Shown here piece after piece: positions 26,387-36,201 of a stretch of DNA of 64,000 nucleotides. Positions within the stretch are counted from its first letter, which is position 1. Each line of letters starts with the position of its first letter. The DNA lies in the NCBI GenBank assembly GCA_964589785.1, contig CAZPUQ010000002.1:186001-250000 (forward strand), in the 5' to 3' direction. The notes under the pieces are model-generated. The model did not search any database, had not been told where the DNA came from, and saw only the letters and a program-made list of their open reading frames with translations. The position numbers and the translations under genes are program-made. The DNA is from JAGVSR01 sp964589785. GTDB taxonomy: Bacteria; Pseudomonadota; Alphaproteobacteria; Rhizobiales; Hyphomicrobiaceae.

Positions 26387-28894
26387 ATGTCGACGTTAGG
26401 CTTCCTCGTACTCGTCCTCGCCGCGGCGACGGCGCTCGGCATGTTCCAGGCGCGTCTTTCGCTCTGGGCCATCACGCTCGGCGTCCTGCTCTTCATCTGG
26501 CAGACGGGCCTCTTCACCGGCGATCCGCGCTTTCCCATTCGCAGCATCTGGTCGCTTCTCGCGTGGGTCCCGATCGGCATTCTCGCGGCGCTCTCCGTGC
26601 CCGACATCCGGCGCAAGTTCTTTGTCTCGCCCGCATTCGATTTTCTGAAGCGCACGCTGCCGAAGGTTTCCGAGACCGAGCAGCAGGCGCTCGACGCCGG
26701 CACCGTCGGCTTCGACGCGGAGCTCTTCTCGGGCGCGCCTGATTGGACGAAGCTGCGCGCCATCCCGGCGATCATCCTGACGCCTGAGGAGCAGGCGTTC
26801 CTCGACGGGCCGACGGAACAGCTCTGCCGCCTGATCGACGACTGGCAGATCCGGCATGCAAAGCGCGAGATTCCCGACGAGATCTGGGAGTTCGTGAAGA
26901 AGCAGGGCTTCCTCGGCATGCTCATCTCGAAGGAGCACGGCGGGCTCGGCTTCTCGCCGCAGGCGCAGTCGCTCGTCCTCGGCAAGATCGCCTCGCGCTC
27001 GCCCGATGTGGTGACGATCGTGATGGTGCCGAACTCGCTCGGGCCGGGCGAGCTCATCGAGAAGTACGGCACCGACGAGCAGAAGCACCACACCCTGCCG
27101 CGCCTCGCCCGCGGCGAGGAAGTCCCCTGCTTCTCGCTGACGGGGCCGACCTCGGGCTCGGACGCGGCGACGATGCGCGACATCGGCACCGTCGTGAAGG
27201 GCGAGCACGGCGGCCGCGAGACGCTCGGCATCCGGCTGTCGTGGGACAAGCGCTACATCACGCTCGGCCCGAACGCGACGCTCGTCGGCCTCGCCTTCCG
27301 GCTGTTCGACCCCGACAACCTGCTCGGTAAAGGCGAGGACGTCGGCATCACCGTCGCCATGATCCCGGCCGGCCATCCCGGCGTGAACATCGGCCGGCGC
27401 CACTTGCCCTCCGGCGCCGCCTTCCCGAACGGACCCAACTGGGGGACGGACGTGTTCATCCCGATCGATTGGGTGATCGGCGGCGAGAAGATGGCCGGCC
27501 AGGGCTGGCGCATGCTGATGGAATGCCTCGCCGCCGGGCGCGCGATCTCGCTGCCGTCGTCGGCCACCGCCGGGGCCAAAGCGATGCTGCGCGTCACCTC
27601 GGCCTATGCCCGCATCCGCCGCCAGTTCGGCCTCCCCGTCGGTCGCATGGAGGGCATCGAGGAGCCGCTGGCGCGCATCGTCGAGACGGCCTACGTGAAC
27701 GAGGCGGCGCGCGCCGTGACGGCGGCGATGGTGACGCGCGGCGAGCGTCCCTCGGTCATCTCCGCGCTCATGAAGTACCAGACAACGGAGCGCCTGCGCC
27801 GCGCCGTCAACGATGCCATGGACATCCACGGCGGCCGCGCGATCTGCGACGGACCCTCGAACTACCTGCAGTCGGCCTACGCCATGGTGCCGGTCGGCAT
27901 CACGGTCGAGGGGGCCAACATTCTGACGCGCACGCTCATCACGTTCGCCCAGGGCGCTCTGCGCTCCCACCCCTATCTGATCCGCGAGATCGAGGCGGCG
28001 CAGAACCCCGACGATGCGAAGGGCCGCGCCGATTTCGAGGATGCGTTCCAGGGCCACATCGCGCATTCCGTTGCCAACGTCTCAGGCGCCTTCTTCCACA
28101 ACCTGACGCTCGGCTACCTCGCGCCCGCGCCGGCCGCGGTGCCGGATCTGAAGCCGCTCTACCGCCAGCTCTCGCGCGCCTCGCGCAACTTCGCCGTCGT
28201 GTCCGATCTCACCATCGCGACGCTCGGCGGCGCCCTCAAGACGAAGCAGAAGATCTGCGGCCGCCTCGCGGATGCGCTCTCGGAGCTCTATTTCGCCGCC
28301 TGCGTGCTGAAGCGCTTCGAGGACGACGGCCGCCCCGTCGCCGACCAGCCGATCGTGGAGTTCGCCGTCGCCAACGGCCTGTCCCGCTTCGAGGACGCCC
28401 TGCGCGGCGTCATCTGGAACTTCCCTGTCGCGCCCGTGCGGTGGACGCTGCGGGCCATCGTGTTCCCATTCGGGCGTCACTACTATCCCGCGTCGGATCG
28501 CCTGGGCAGCCGGATCGCCGGGCTCGTCCTCGCGCCGGGCGAGGTGCGCGACCGCCTGACCCGTCACATCTACGTCCCCACCGACCCGCGCGATCCGACC
28601 GGCGTTCTGGAGGCGACACTGGAGAAAGTCGTGGCGGCGGAGGAGGCCGAGAAAAAGCTCGAGAAGGCCATCAGGGCCGGCACAGTCCGCCGCTACCACG
28701 GCCTCGACTGGATCGGCGAGGCGGTGGCGAAGAACGTCGTCACTCCGAGCGAGGGAGAGCTGCTGCGCGAGGTCGAGACGCTGGTTGCGCGCGTCATCGC
28801 CGTCGATCACTTCGATCAAGCCGAGCTGCGCCCGAACTACATGAAGCCAGGTCATAACGCCCGCGCCGCCGGACAGCCGGAAGCCGCCGAGTAA
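26387..28894 (+). CDS. fadE: Acyl-CoA dehydrogenase FadE
   Basis: First enzyme of beta-oxidation, 835 residues (E. coli FadE 814). Two or three N-terminal membrane helices (STLGFLVLVLAAATALGMF and following) anchor it to the inner membrane, followed by the acyl-CoA dehydrogenase domain (IPDEIWEFVKKQGFLGMLIS, FSLTGPTSGSDAATMRD, MDIHGGRAICDGPSNYL) and the FadE-specific C-terminal DUF1974 region (from about residue 560). The start at 26387 has GGGAGGAT 7 bases upstream. It leads a run fadE-fadJ-fadI-cfa with gaps of 32, 33 and 59 bp, so one operon is likely. Confidence 0.94.
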   Translation: MSTLGFLVLVLAAATALGMFQARLSLWAITLGVLLFIWQTGLFTGDPRFPIRSIWSLLAWVPIGILAALSVPDIRRKFFVSPAFDFLKRTLPKVSETEQQALDAGTVGFDAELFSGAPDWTKLRAIPAIILTPEEQAFLDGPTEQLCRLIDDWQIRHAKREIPDEIWEFVKKQGFLGMLISKEHGGLGFSPQAQSLVLGKIASRSPDVVTIVMVPNSLGPGELIEKYGTDEQKHHTLPRLARGEEVPCFSLTGPTSGSDAATMRDIGTVVKGEHGGRETLGIRLSWDKRYITLGPNATLVGLAFRLFDPDNLLGKGEDVGITVAMIPAGHPGVNIGRRHLPSGAAFPNGPNWGTDVFIPIDWVIGGEKMAGQGWRMLMECLAAGRAISLPSSATAGAKAMLRVTSAYARIRRQFGLPVGRMEGIEEPLARIVETAYVNEAARAVTAAMVTRGERPSVISALMKYQTTERLRRAVNDAMDIHGGRAICDGPSNYLQSAYAMVPVGITVEGANILTRTLITFAQGALRSHPYLIREIEAAQNPDDAKGRADFEDAFQGHIAHSVANVSGAFFHNLTLGYLAPAPAAVPDLKPLYRQLSRASRNFAVVSDLTIATLGGALKTKQKICGRLADALSELYFAACVLKRFEDDGRPVADQPIVEFAVANGLSRFEDALRGVIWNFPVAPVRWTLRAIVFPFGRHYYPASDRLGSRIAGLVLAPGEVRDRLTRHIYVPTDPRDPTGVLEATLEKVVAAEEAEKKLEKAIRAGTVRRYHGLDWIGEAVAKNVVTPSEGELLREVETLVARVIAVDHFDQAELRPNYMKPGHNARAAGQPEAAE

Positions 28895-28926
28895 CGTTCA
28901 GCCATTTCGAGAAGGGCACCGACCGC

Positions 28927-30912
28927 ATGACCTTCAATCCCACGTCGCTCAAGGACTGGCGCTATGCCGTCGACCGGGAAGGCATTGCCTGGGCGACGTT
29001 CGATCGCGAGAACGCGAGCGCCAGCGCGCTCGGACGGCGGCCGCTGGAAGAGCTCGGCGCCATCGTCGCGGAGGCCGAGAGCGCGGCCCGTTCCGGCACG
29101 ATCAAGGGACTCGTGTTCATCTCGGGCAAGCCGCGCAGCTATATCGTCGGGGCGGACATCAACGAGTTCGAGAAGTTCGCCTCCGAGGCGGAGGTCATCG
29201 CCGAGGTCGGCATGGTGAATGCCATGTTCGACCGCATCGAGCGGCTGCCGGTGCCCGTGGTCGCGGCCGTGCACGGCGTCTGCGTGGGCGGGGGGCTGGA
29301 GCTGATCCTCGCCTGCCATTACCGGATCGCCACGCGCGACCCCTCGACCCGCGTCGGGTTTCCCGAGGTGAGGCTCGGCATCTTCCCGGGGTTCAACGGC
29401 ACGGCACGCTCCATCCGCCAGGCGGGGCCGATGTCGGCCATGAGCATCATGCTCTCGGGCTCCATGATCTCCGCCTCGACCGCCAAGGGCATGGGGCTCA
29501 TCGACGAGCTCGTCGCCGCACCCGACTCGCTCCGGTGGGCGGCGCGCAAGGCGGTGCTCCAGAAGCGCAAGTCGAAGCCGGCCGGCCTGGTGAAGGCGGC
29601 GCTCGGCAAGTGGCCGGCCCGCCTCGCGCTCGCGAAAAAGATGCGCAGCGAGGTTGCCGCGAAGGCGCGCGAGGATCATTACCCGGCCCCCTACCGGCTC
29701 ATCGACCTGTTCGAGGCGCACGGCGGCGATCTGGAGGCCATGAAGCGGGCCGAGCCGCATGCGTTCGCGCCCCTGATGATGTCCGAGCAGTCGAAGAGCC
29801 TGCGCCGCGTCTTCAAGCTGTCGGAGGCTTTGAAAGCGCAGGCGCCGAAGACGCTCAACTGGAAGCCGACGCATGTGCATGTCATCGGCGCGGGCACCAT
29901 GGGAGCCGACATCGCGGGCGTGTGCGTCGCCGCCGGCATGGAAGTGACGCTGCAGGACATCTCCGCCGCCCAGCTCGAGCAGGGCATCAAGGCCCAGGAC
30001 AAGCTGTTCGCCCGCAAGTTCAAGACCAAGGCGACCCGGGACGCGGCCAAGGCCCGCCTCATCGCCGACCCGGAGGGGCGGGGGATCGCGCGCGCTGACG
30101 TCGTCATCGAGGCCATCGTCGAACGGCTCGACGTCAAGCAAAAGCTGTTCGCCGATCTCGAGACGAAGGTGAAGGCCGGGGCCGTGCTCGCCACCAACAC
30201 ATCCTCGCTGAAGCTCGCCGATATCTCTGAGCCCATGACGGACCCGGGCCGCCTCATCGGCCTGCACTTCTTCTCGCCGGTCGCCATGATGCCGCTCGTG
30301 GAGGTCGTCCAGGGCGACAGGACGCGCATCGAGGACGTGCAGAAGGGTGCCGCCTTCGTGACAGCCATCGACAAGTTCCCGCTCATCACGAAGGACGTGC
30401 CGGGCTTCCTCGTCAACAAGGTGCTCACCCCTTACATGTTCGCCGCCATGGCGCGGCTGGAGAAGGGCGAGGACAAGGAGAAGATCGACGAGGCCGTGCG
30501 CGCGTTCGGCATGCCGATGGGGCCGATCGAGCTTGCCGACAGCGTCGGCCTCGACATCTGCGCCCACGTCGCGCGCATCCTCGGCCGCGATCCGACCGGC
30601 TCGCGTCTCGACGGCCTCGTGCAGGCCGGCAAGCTCGGCAAGAAGACGGGCGAGGGGTTCTACAAGTGGGTCGACGGCAAGCCGCAGAAGGGCAAGAACG
30701 ACTGGTCGAAGGCGGAGCTGGAGCGGCTCGGCCGCGAGCTCGTGGCACCCATCATCGAGGAGGCGCAGAAGAGCCTGGATGAAGGCGTGGTGGCCTCCGC
30801 CGATCTCGTCGATGCCGGCATGATTTTCGGCACGGGCTTTGCGCCCTTCCGCGGCGGTCCGCTCTATTTCAAGGCCCAGGAAGAAGCAAAGTCCGCCAAG
30901 GCCGCCGCCTGA
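28927..30912 (+). CDS. fadJ: Bifunctional enoyl-CoA hydratase/3-hydroxyacyl-CoA dehydrogenase
   Basis: Beta-oxidation multifunctional alpha subunit of 661 residues, about 50-70 shorter than E. coli FadB/FadJ. The N-terminal crotonase domain holds SYIVGADINEFEKF, VHGVCVGGGLELILACHYR with the oxyanion glycine and a glutamate, and VGFPEVRLGIFPGFNGTAR. The dehydrogenase domain begins near residue 319 with VIGAGTMGADIAG, then FFSPVAMMPLVEVV and NKVLTPYMFAAM. The shortness lies in the C-terminal helical domain. Whether to call it FadB or FadJ cannot be decided; the order with FadI downstream favours FadJ. Confidence 0.9.
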   Translation: MTFNPTSLKDWRYAVDREGIAWATFDRENASASALGRRPLEELGAIVAEAESAARSGTIKGLVFISGKPRSYIVGADINEFEKFASEAEVIAEVGMVNAMFDRIERLPVPVVAAVHGVCVGGGLELILACHYRIATRDPSTRVGFPEVRLGIFPGFNGTARSIRQAGPMSAMSIMLSGSMISASTAKGMGLIDELVAAPDSLRWAARKAVLQKRKSKPAGLVKAALGKWPARLALAKKMRSEVAAKAREDHYPAPYRLIDLFEAHGGDLEAMKRAEPHAFAPLMMSEQSKSLRRVFKLSEALKAQAPKTLNWKPTHVHVIGAGTMGADIAGVCVAAGMEVTLQDISAAQLEQGIKAQDKLFARKFKTKATRDAAKARLIADPEGRGIARADVVIEAIVERLDVKQKLFADLETKVKAGAVLATNTSSLKLADISEPMTDPGRLIGLHFFSPVAMMPLVEVVQGDRTRIEDVQKGAAFVTAIDKFPLITKDVPGFLVNKVLTPYMFAAMARLEKGEDKEKIDEAVRAFGMPMGPIELADSVGLDICAHVARILGRDPTGSRLDGLVQAGKLGKKTGEGFYKWVDGKPQKGKNDWSKAELERLGRELVAPIIEEAQKSLDEGVVASADLVDAGMIFGTGFAPFRGGPLYFKAQEEAKSAKAAA

Positions 30913-30945
30913 CGCGCGGCGCTCAGCGATTTTTCGGAGACGAGC

Positions 30946-32232
30946 ATGACGCGAGACCTGAAGCGGGTGGCTGTGATCGGCGGGACGCGCATCCCGTTCT
31001 GCCGGTCGAATACGCTCTATGCCGACCTGTCGAACCAGGACATGATGACGGCGGCGCTGGACGGGCTCGTCGATCGCTACAACCTCAAGGGCGAGCATAT
31101 CGACGAGGTCGTCGGCGGCGCGGTCGTCAACCACTCGCGCGATTTCAATCTCGCGCGCGAAAGCGTGCTCGGCACGAAGCTCGCGCCGTCCACGCCGGGC
31201 GTCACCCTGCAGCAGGCCTGCGGCACGAGCCTGCAGGCGGCCCTGGGCATCGGAGCGAAGATCGCCTCAGGAGAGATCGAGAGCGGCATTGCCTGCGGAT
31301 CGGACACGACGTCGGATGCGCCGATCGTCTTCTCGCGCAAGTTCTCCCGGCGCCTCGTCGAGCTCGGCACCAAGAAGACGACGATGGACAAGATCCGCGT
31401 CTTCCAGGGGCTGTCGCCGGCCGAGCTCGCGCCGCAGCCGCCGGCCGTGAAGGAGCCGCGCACGGGGCTCGGCATGGGCGAGCACTGCGAGCTGATGGCG
31501 CAGGAGTGGGGCATTCCGCGCGCGGAGCAGGACCGGCTCGCGTTCGAGAGCCACACCAAGGCGGCCGCCGCCTACGAGGCGGGCTGGTTCGACGATCTCA
31601 TGGTGCCGTGCGCCGGCGTCTATCGCGACAACAACCTGCGCCCCGACATCACGCTCGACAAGCTCGCCACCCTGAAGACAGCCTTCGACAAGACCGACAA
31701 GGGCACCCTGACCGCCGGCAACTCGACGCCGCTCACGGACGGCGCCGCGGCCGCCCTGCTCGCGAGCGAGGACTGGGCGAAGGCGCGCGGACTGCCGGTC
31801 GCCGCCTACCTCACCTACGGTCAGCACTGGGGCAACGACTTTCCCCGTGGCGACGGGCTTCTGATGGCGCCCACCATCGCCGTGTCGAAGATGCTCGACC
31901 GCGCCGGCCTCACGCTGCAGGACTTCGACTTCTATGAGATCCACGAGGCTTTCGCCGCCCAGGTCCTGTGCACGCTGAAGGCCTGGGAGGACCCGGCCTA
32001 CTGCGCGCGGCACATGGGCAAGAACGCGCCGCTCGGATCGATCGACCGGTCGAAGCTCAACGTGAAAGGCTCCTCGATCGCGGTCGGCCATCCGTTCGCG
32101 GCGACGGGCGCGCGCATCCTCGGCAACCTCTCCAAGCTCCTGTCGGTCCACGGCGGACGCGGCCTCATCTCCGTGTGCACGGCCGGCGGCATGGGCGTCG
32201 CGGCCATCATGGAAAGCGCAAAAGCGGCTTGA
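30946..32232 (+). CDS. fadI: Acetyl-CoA C-acyltransferase (3-ketoacyl-CoA thiolase)
   Basis: Thiolase of 428 residues, the beta subunit of fatty-acid oxidation. The nucleophilic cysteine is C92 in LQQACGTSLQAALG; the histidine lies in IHEAFAAQ; the second cysteine is C411 in SVCTAGGMGVA; GHPFAATGARI is the conserved glycine/histidine loop. Length and N-terminus (RVAVIGGTRIPFCRSNTLYADLSN) resemble FadI more than the 390-residue FadA/PhaA forms. Directly downstream of its partner gene. Confidence 0.9.
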   Translation: MTRDLKRVAVIGGTRIPFCRSNTLYADLSNQDMMTAALDGLVDRYNLKGEHIDEVVGGAVVNHSRDFNLARESVLGTKLAPSTPGVTLQQACGTSLQAALGIGAKIASGEIESGIACGSDTTSDAPIVFSRKFSRRLVELGTKKTTMDKIRVFQGLSPAELAPQPPAVKEPRTGLGMGEHCELMAQEWGIPRAEQDRLAFESHTKAAAAYEAGWFDDLMVPCAGVYRDNNLRPDITLDKLATLKTAFDKTDKGTLTAGNSTPLTDGAAAALLASEDWAKARGLPVAAYLTYGQHWGNDFPRGDGLLMAPTIAVSKMLDRAGLTLQDFDFYEIHEAFAAQVLCTLKAWEDPAYCARHMGKNAPLGSIDRSKLNVKGSSIAVGHPFAATGARILGNLSKLLSVHGGRGLISVCTAGGMGVAAIMESAKAA

Positions 32233-32291
32233 CGGTCCGCGGCCCCGGCTGGCAGCTAGCCCCCGGACGGGATCGACGGCGAGGAGCCTCC

Positions 32292-33608
32292 ATGACGGCG
32301 GACAGGGACGCAAAGCAGCTCGCGGCGGCGAAGAACCTCGCTGCCGCACTGGCGCGGAGGCTCGACCTCGATCTCTGGCTGACGCTGTGGGACGGCTCCA
32401 GTGTGCCTTTAGGCCAGAGCGTCTCGAGCCGGCGCGAGATCCGCATCGCCGATCCCGGCGTCATCGCGACGATGCTGCGTCATCCCTCGCTCGATACGAT
32501 GATCCAGCTCTACATCGCCAAGCGCATCGATTTCGACGGTGGCACGATCGTCGAGTTCGGGCAGGAGTTCGCCAAGCCGAAAGGCGGGGTGAAGTTCAAG
32601 AACCTGCCGAAGCTCGCGCTCGTCAAAGGCCTTTCGCCCTTCCTCTTCGCGCCGGGGGAGGCGCCGCGCGCGGTCGGCGGATTTGCGGGCGAGATAACGG
32701 GAAAGAGGCGCAAGCTCGCCGACAACAAGGCCTTCATCCAGTTCCACTACGATCTGTCGAACGACTTCTACGCGCTCTTCCTCGATCCGGAGATGGTCTA
32801 CTCGTGTGCCTACTACACGGACTGGTCGAATGGGGTGGAGCAGGCGCAGCGCGACAAGCTGGAGATGATCTGCCGCAAGCTGCGCCTGAAGCCCGGCCAC
32901 AGGATGCTCGATATCGGCTGCGGCTGGGGCGGCCTCGTCTGCCACGCGGCGCGCAACTACGGCGTCAAGGCGCACGGCATCACGCTGTCGCAGGAGCAGC
33001 TCGAGTATGCGCGCGCGAAGGTCGAGTGCCTGGGGCTTCAGGACCTCGTCACGCTCGAACTCAAGGACTACATGCTGGCCGAGGGCAAGTACGACCGCAT
33101 CGCCTCCATCGGCATGTACGAGCACATCGGTCTCAAGAACATTCCGGCCTACATGGCCAAGGTCCGCTCGCTCCTCAACGACGACGGCGTCTTCCTCAAC
33201 CATGCCATCTCGCGCCGCGCCCACAAGGCGCGGTCAGGGCTCCTGCCGCAGCGGATGCGGCCGGAGAAGAAGGCGATCGCCAAGTACATCTTCCCCGGCG
33301 GCGAGCTCGACGACGTCGGCCACTCGATCGCGGCCATGGAGATCGCCGGCTTCGAGGTCCACGACGTGGAGGGCTGGCGCGAGCACTATGCACGGACCTG
33401 CAAGCTCTGGTGCGAGCGGCTGACGGCCAACAAGGACGCGGCGATCAGGCTCGTCGGCGAGGAAAAGTACCGCATCTGGGTCGCGTATTTGGCCGGCGTC
33501 TCGCTCGCCTTCTCGCGCGGCACGCTGCGGCTCTTCCAGACGGTCGCCACGAAGAGCGCCAAGGGCAAGTCGCCGCTTCCGCCCACCCGCGCCGATCTCT
33601 ACCGCTGA
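32292..33608 (+). CDS. cfa: Cyclopropane-fatty-acyl-phospholipid synthase
   Basis: SAM-dependent enzyme of 438 residues that adds a methylene bridge to unsaturated acyl chains of membrane phospholipids. The SAM site is HRMLDIGCGWGGL; the lipid/bicarbonate-site region includes QFHYDLSNDFYALFLDPEM and YSCAYYTDW; SIGMYEHIGLKN follows. The start at 32292 has GGAG upstream; an open extension to 31968 is the thiolase gene in another frame. It may be the last gene of the fad operon, which would tie membrane-lipid modification to lipid turnover. It converges on moeA with only 7 bp between stops. Confidence 0.92.
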   Translation: MTADRDAKQLAAAKNLAAALARRLDLDLWLTLWDGSSVPLGQSVSSRREIRIADPGVIATMLRHPSLDTMIQLYIAKRIDFDGGTIVEFGQEFAKPKGGVKFKNLPKLALVKGLSPFLFAPGEAPRAVGGFAGEITGKRRKLADNKAFIQFHYDLSNDFYALFLDPEMVYSCAYYTDWSNGVEQAQRDKLEMICRKLRLKPGHRMLDIGCGWGGLVCHAARNYGVKAHGITLSQEQLEYARAKVECLGLQDLVTLELKDYMLAEGKYDRIASIGMYEHIGLKNIPAYMAKVRSLLNDDGVFLNHAISRRAHKARSGLLPQRMRPEKKAIAKYIFPGGELDDVGHSIAAMEIAGFEVHDVEGWREHYARTCKLWCERLTANKDAAIRLVGEEKYRIWVAYLAGVSLAFSRGTLRLFQTVATKSAKGKSPLPPTRADLYR

Positions 33609-33615
33609 CGGGACG

Positions 33616-34821
33616 TCAGAAATCCATGGGCAGGATGTCGACGTCGGCGCCGGCGGGGAGGGCGGGGGCGTCGGGCGTGCGCACGAGGAGCGCGTTGGAG
33701 TTAGCCAAGAGGCGCATCAGCGAGCTGTCCTGCGAGCTCTGCGGTGCGACCTGCAGGACGCCGCCGTCTCCGCGCGAGGCGACGGCGCGCAGATAGTGCT
33801 GCCGGTCGCCGTTCCTGGGCAGCGGTACCGTGAGGCGCGCGCGAACCGCCGCCGATGACGCCGCCTCGCGGCCGAGCAGGCGGTTGATGAGCGGGATCAG
33901 GAACACGCGGGCGCAGATGAGCGCCGAGACGGGGTTGCCGGGCAGTCCGAGCACGCGCTGGGGGCCGAGGCGCCCGAACAGCATCGGCTTGCCGGGCCGC
34001 ATGGCGATCTTCCAGAAGTCGAGCGCCATGCCGCGTGCCTGGAGCGCCGGGGCGACGAGGTCGTGCTCGCCGACCGAGGCGCCGCCCGTCGTGACGAGCA
34101 CGTCGGCGCCGGCCGCCGCCGCGATCTTGTCCTCCAGTGCCGCGCGGGTGTCGCCGGCGATGCCGAGAAGGCGCGCCGTGGCGCCGGCGGCCTCGATCAT
34201 CGCCGCGAGCCCGTAGGGATTGGAGGAGACGATCTGATCCGGTCCGGGCGGCGTGCCGGGCTCCACGAGCTCGTCGCCCGTGGCGAGGAGGGCGACGACG
34301 GGCTTGCGGCGGACGGCGAGGGTCCCGTGCCCCGTGGCCGCGGCCAGCATCAGCGCGCGGGCATCGAGCGCGCGGCCGGGGCCGAGCAGCACCTCGCCTT
34401 CGGCGAAGTCGCCGCCGCGCGGCCGGATGTGCGTCGTCTTGGACGTGCCTTCGCGGATCACGATTGCGCTGCCGTCGGCTTGCGTATCCTCCTGGATGAC
34501 GACGCCGTCCGCGCCGGCCGGCACCGGCGCGCCGGTGAAGATGCGGACGCACGTGCCGGGGCCCACCGTGCCGGCGAACGACTGGCCGGCACGCGACTCG
34601 CCGACGAGCGCCAGTCGTGCGGGAAGTGCCGCCAGATCGGCGACGCGGACCGCATAGCCGTCCATGGCGGAGGCATCGAACGGCGGCTGCGTCAGCGTTG
34701 CGCGCACGTCCTCGGCGAGGACGCGGTACGCCGCGCGAGCGAGGGGAACGCGTTCCGGTTCCGTCGTCTCGACGCCAGCGAGGATGCGGGCAAGCGCGTC
34801 CTCGACGGTGAGCAGCGCCAT
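33616..34821 (-). CDS. moeA: Molybdopterin molybdotransferase MoeA
   Basis: Enzyme of 401 residues that inserts molybdate into adenylated molybdopterin. Characteristic blocks are PPFDASAMDGYAV, RIFTGAPVPAGADGVVIQED, RPRGGDFAEGE, the MoCF-like domain motif LVTTGGASVGEHD, and MRPGKPMLFG ... LGLPGNPVSA. Complete, cytoplasmic. It follows moaC by 4 bp and ends the long minus-strand run that includes the trp genes. Confidence 0.94.
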   Translation of the reverse strand: MALLTVEDALARILAGVETTEPERVPLARAAYRVLAEDVRATLTQPPFDASAMDGYAVRVADLAALPARLALVGESRAGQSFAGTVGPGTCVRIFTGAPVPAGADGVVIQEDTQADGSAIVIREGTSKTTHIRPRGGDFAEGEVLLGPGRALDARALMLAAATGHGTLAVRRKPVVALLATGDELVEPGTPPGPDQIVSSNPYGLAAMIEAAGATARLLGIAGDTRAALEDKIAAAAGADVLVTTGGASVGEHDLVAPALQARGMALDFWKIAMRPGKPMLFGRLGPQRVLGLPGNPVSALICARVFLIPLINRLLGREAASSAAVRARLTVPLPRNGDRQHYLRAVASRGDGGVLQVAPQSSQDSSLMRLLANSNALLVRTPDAPALPAGADVDILPMDF

Positions 34822-34825
34822 CGCG

Positions 34826-35317
34826 TCACTCCTTGCCGGACGTGCCGGCCCGGTAGGTACCCGAGCGCCCGCCTGTCTTTTCGAGGAGCCGTATGCCGGT
34901 GAGGGTCATGCCTTTGTCGGCGGCCTTCAGCATGTCGTAGATCGTGAGACAGGCGACCGACACGGCCGTCAGGGCCTCCATCTCGACGCCGGTTTGTCCG
35001 GCCACCTTGACGCACGCCGCGACGCGAATCCCGGGCGGGTCGGATGCGGGCTCGAACTCCACCGTTACCTTCGAGATCGCGAGCGGATGGCAGAGCGGGA
35101 TCAGCTCGTGCGTGCGCTTGGCGGCCATGATGCCGGCGACCCGCGCCGTGGCGAGCACGTCGCCCTTGTGCGCCGTGCCGTGCGTGACGAGCGCCAGCGT
35201 TCCGGGCCGCATGGACACGAAGCCCTCGGCCACGGCCGTGCGGGTCGTCACGTCCTTGCCCGAGACGTCGACCATGTGGGCCTCGCCCTTGGCGTTGAGG
35301 TGCGAGAGCTTGGTCAT
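34826..35317 (-). CDS. moaC: Cyclic pyranopterin monophosphate synthase MoaC
   Basis: Enzyme of 163 residues for the second step of molybdenum cofactor synthesis. Signature blocks AHMVDVSGK, GIMAAKRTHELIPLCHPL, VKVAGQTGVEMEALTAVSVACLTIYDMLKA and the final lysine-containing LLEKTGGRSG are all present. Start ATG 35317 overlaps the trpC stop as ATGA, so translation is coupled to trpC. This trpC-moaC-moeA order is a common alphaproteobacterial arrangement. Confidence 0.95.
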   Translation of the reverse strand: MTKLSHLNAKGEAHMVDVSGKDVTTRTAVAEGFVSMRPGTLALVTHGTAHKGDVLATARVAGIMAAKRTHELIPLCHPLAISKVTVEFEPASDPPGIRVAACVKVAGQTGVEMEALTAVSVACLTIYDMLKAADKGMTLTGIRLLEKTGGRSGTYRAGTSGKE

Positions 35318-36114
35318 GGCGCCGCCGTGCCGAGAAGGGCTTGCGTGGCGGCGGCGACGTCCTCCTGCCGCATCAGGCTCTCGCCGACCAGGAAAGTATT
35401 GACGCCGGCCTTTTGCATGCGCGCGATGTCGGCGGGCGTGAAGATGCCGCTCTCGGCGACCACGATGCGGTCCTGCGGCACGCGCGGGGCGAGCCGCTCG
35501 GTCGTGGCAAGCGACGTCTCGAAGGTCTTCAGGTTGCGGTTGTTGATGCCGATCAGCGGGCAGGGGAGCTTGAGGGCCCGCTCCAGCTCCTCCTCGTCGT
35601 GGACCTCGACGATGGCGTCCATGTGCCAGTCGCCGGCGGCGGCGGCGAGATCGGCGGCGAGCGCGTCGTCCACCTCCGCCATGATGATGAGGATGCAGTC
35701 GGCGCCCCAGGCGCGCGCCTCGACGACCTGATAGGTGTCGACCATGAAGTCCTTGCGCAGCACGGGCAGCGCGACCGCCGCGCGCGCCTCTTTCAGATAG
35801 CGGGGGGCGCCCTGGAAGGAGGGCTCGTCGGTGAGGATCGAGAGGCAGGCCGCGCCGCCCGCCTCGTAGGCGCGCGCCAGCGCCGGCGGATCGAAGTCGG
35901 CACGGATCAGCCCCTTGGAGGGCGAGGCCTTCTTGATCTCGGCGATGAGCGCCGGCCGTCCTGCGGCGTGGACCTTCCGGATCGCGTCGGCGAACGGCCG
36001 CACGGACGGCGCCGAGCGGGCCAGCTCGGCCATGACCTGAAGCGGCTGCTTCGCCTTCGCAGCCGCCACTTCGTCGAGCTTGTAGCTCGTGATCTTCGCG
36101 AGAATGTCGGACAT
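35314..36114 (-). CDS. trpC: Indole-3-glycerol phosphate synthase TrpC
   Basis: TIM-barrel enzyme of 266 residues in tryptophan synthesis. Catalytic and substrate residues are in LIAEIKKASPSKG, the ALPVLRKDFM lysine, ECH-type block VEVHDEEELERA, LIGINNRNLKTFE and VAESGIFTPADI. Start MSDILAKITSYK at 36114 is the usual one; an in-frame ATG at 36126 with GAGG just before it is an alternative. It is separated from trpD by about 1.7 kb holding three unrelated genes, instead of following it directly. Confidence 0.94.
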   Translation of the reverse strand: MSDILAKITSYKLDEVAAAKAKQPLQVMAELARSAPSVRPFADAIRKVHAAGRPALIAEIKKASPSKGLIRADFDPPALARAYEAGGAACLSILTDEPSFQGAPRYLKEARAAVALPVLRKDFMVDTYQVVEARAWGADCILIIMAEVDDALAADLAAAAGDWHMDAIVEVHDEEELERALKLPCPLIGINNRNLKTFETSLATTERLAPRVPQDRIVVAESGIFTPADIARMQKAGVNTFLVGESLMRQEDVAAATQALLGTAAP

Positions 36115-36201
36115 GGGCGGGACCATAGCGCCTCATGATGCCGGTTGCTACCGGCGCGGCCGCTGCTGGTCAATCGCATCGCGCGTGGAGCTCGCAGAGC
36201 C

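Noticed and set aside
24718..27249. Long minus-strand open frame opposite soxF and fadE
   Set aside because: Crosses two good plus-strand genes and their intergenic region; no resemblance to known proteins.
28852..31134. Long minus-strand open frame opposite the fadJ-like gene
   Set aside because: Shadow frame in GC-rich coding DNA.
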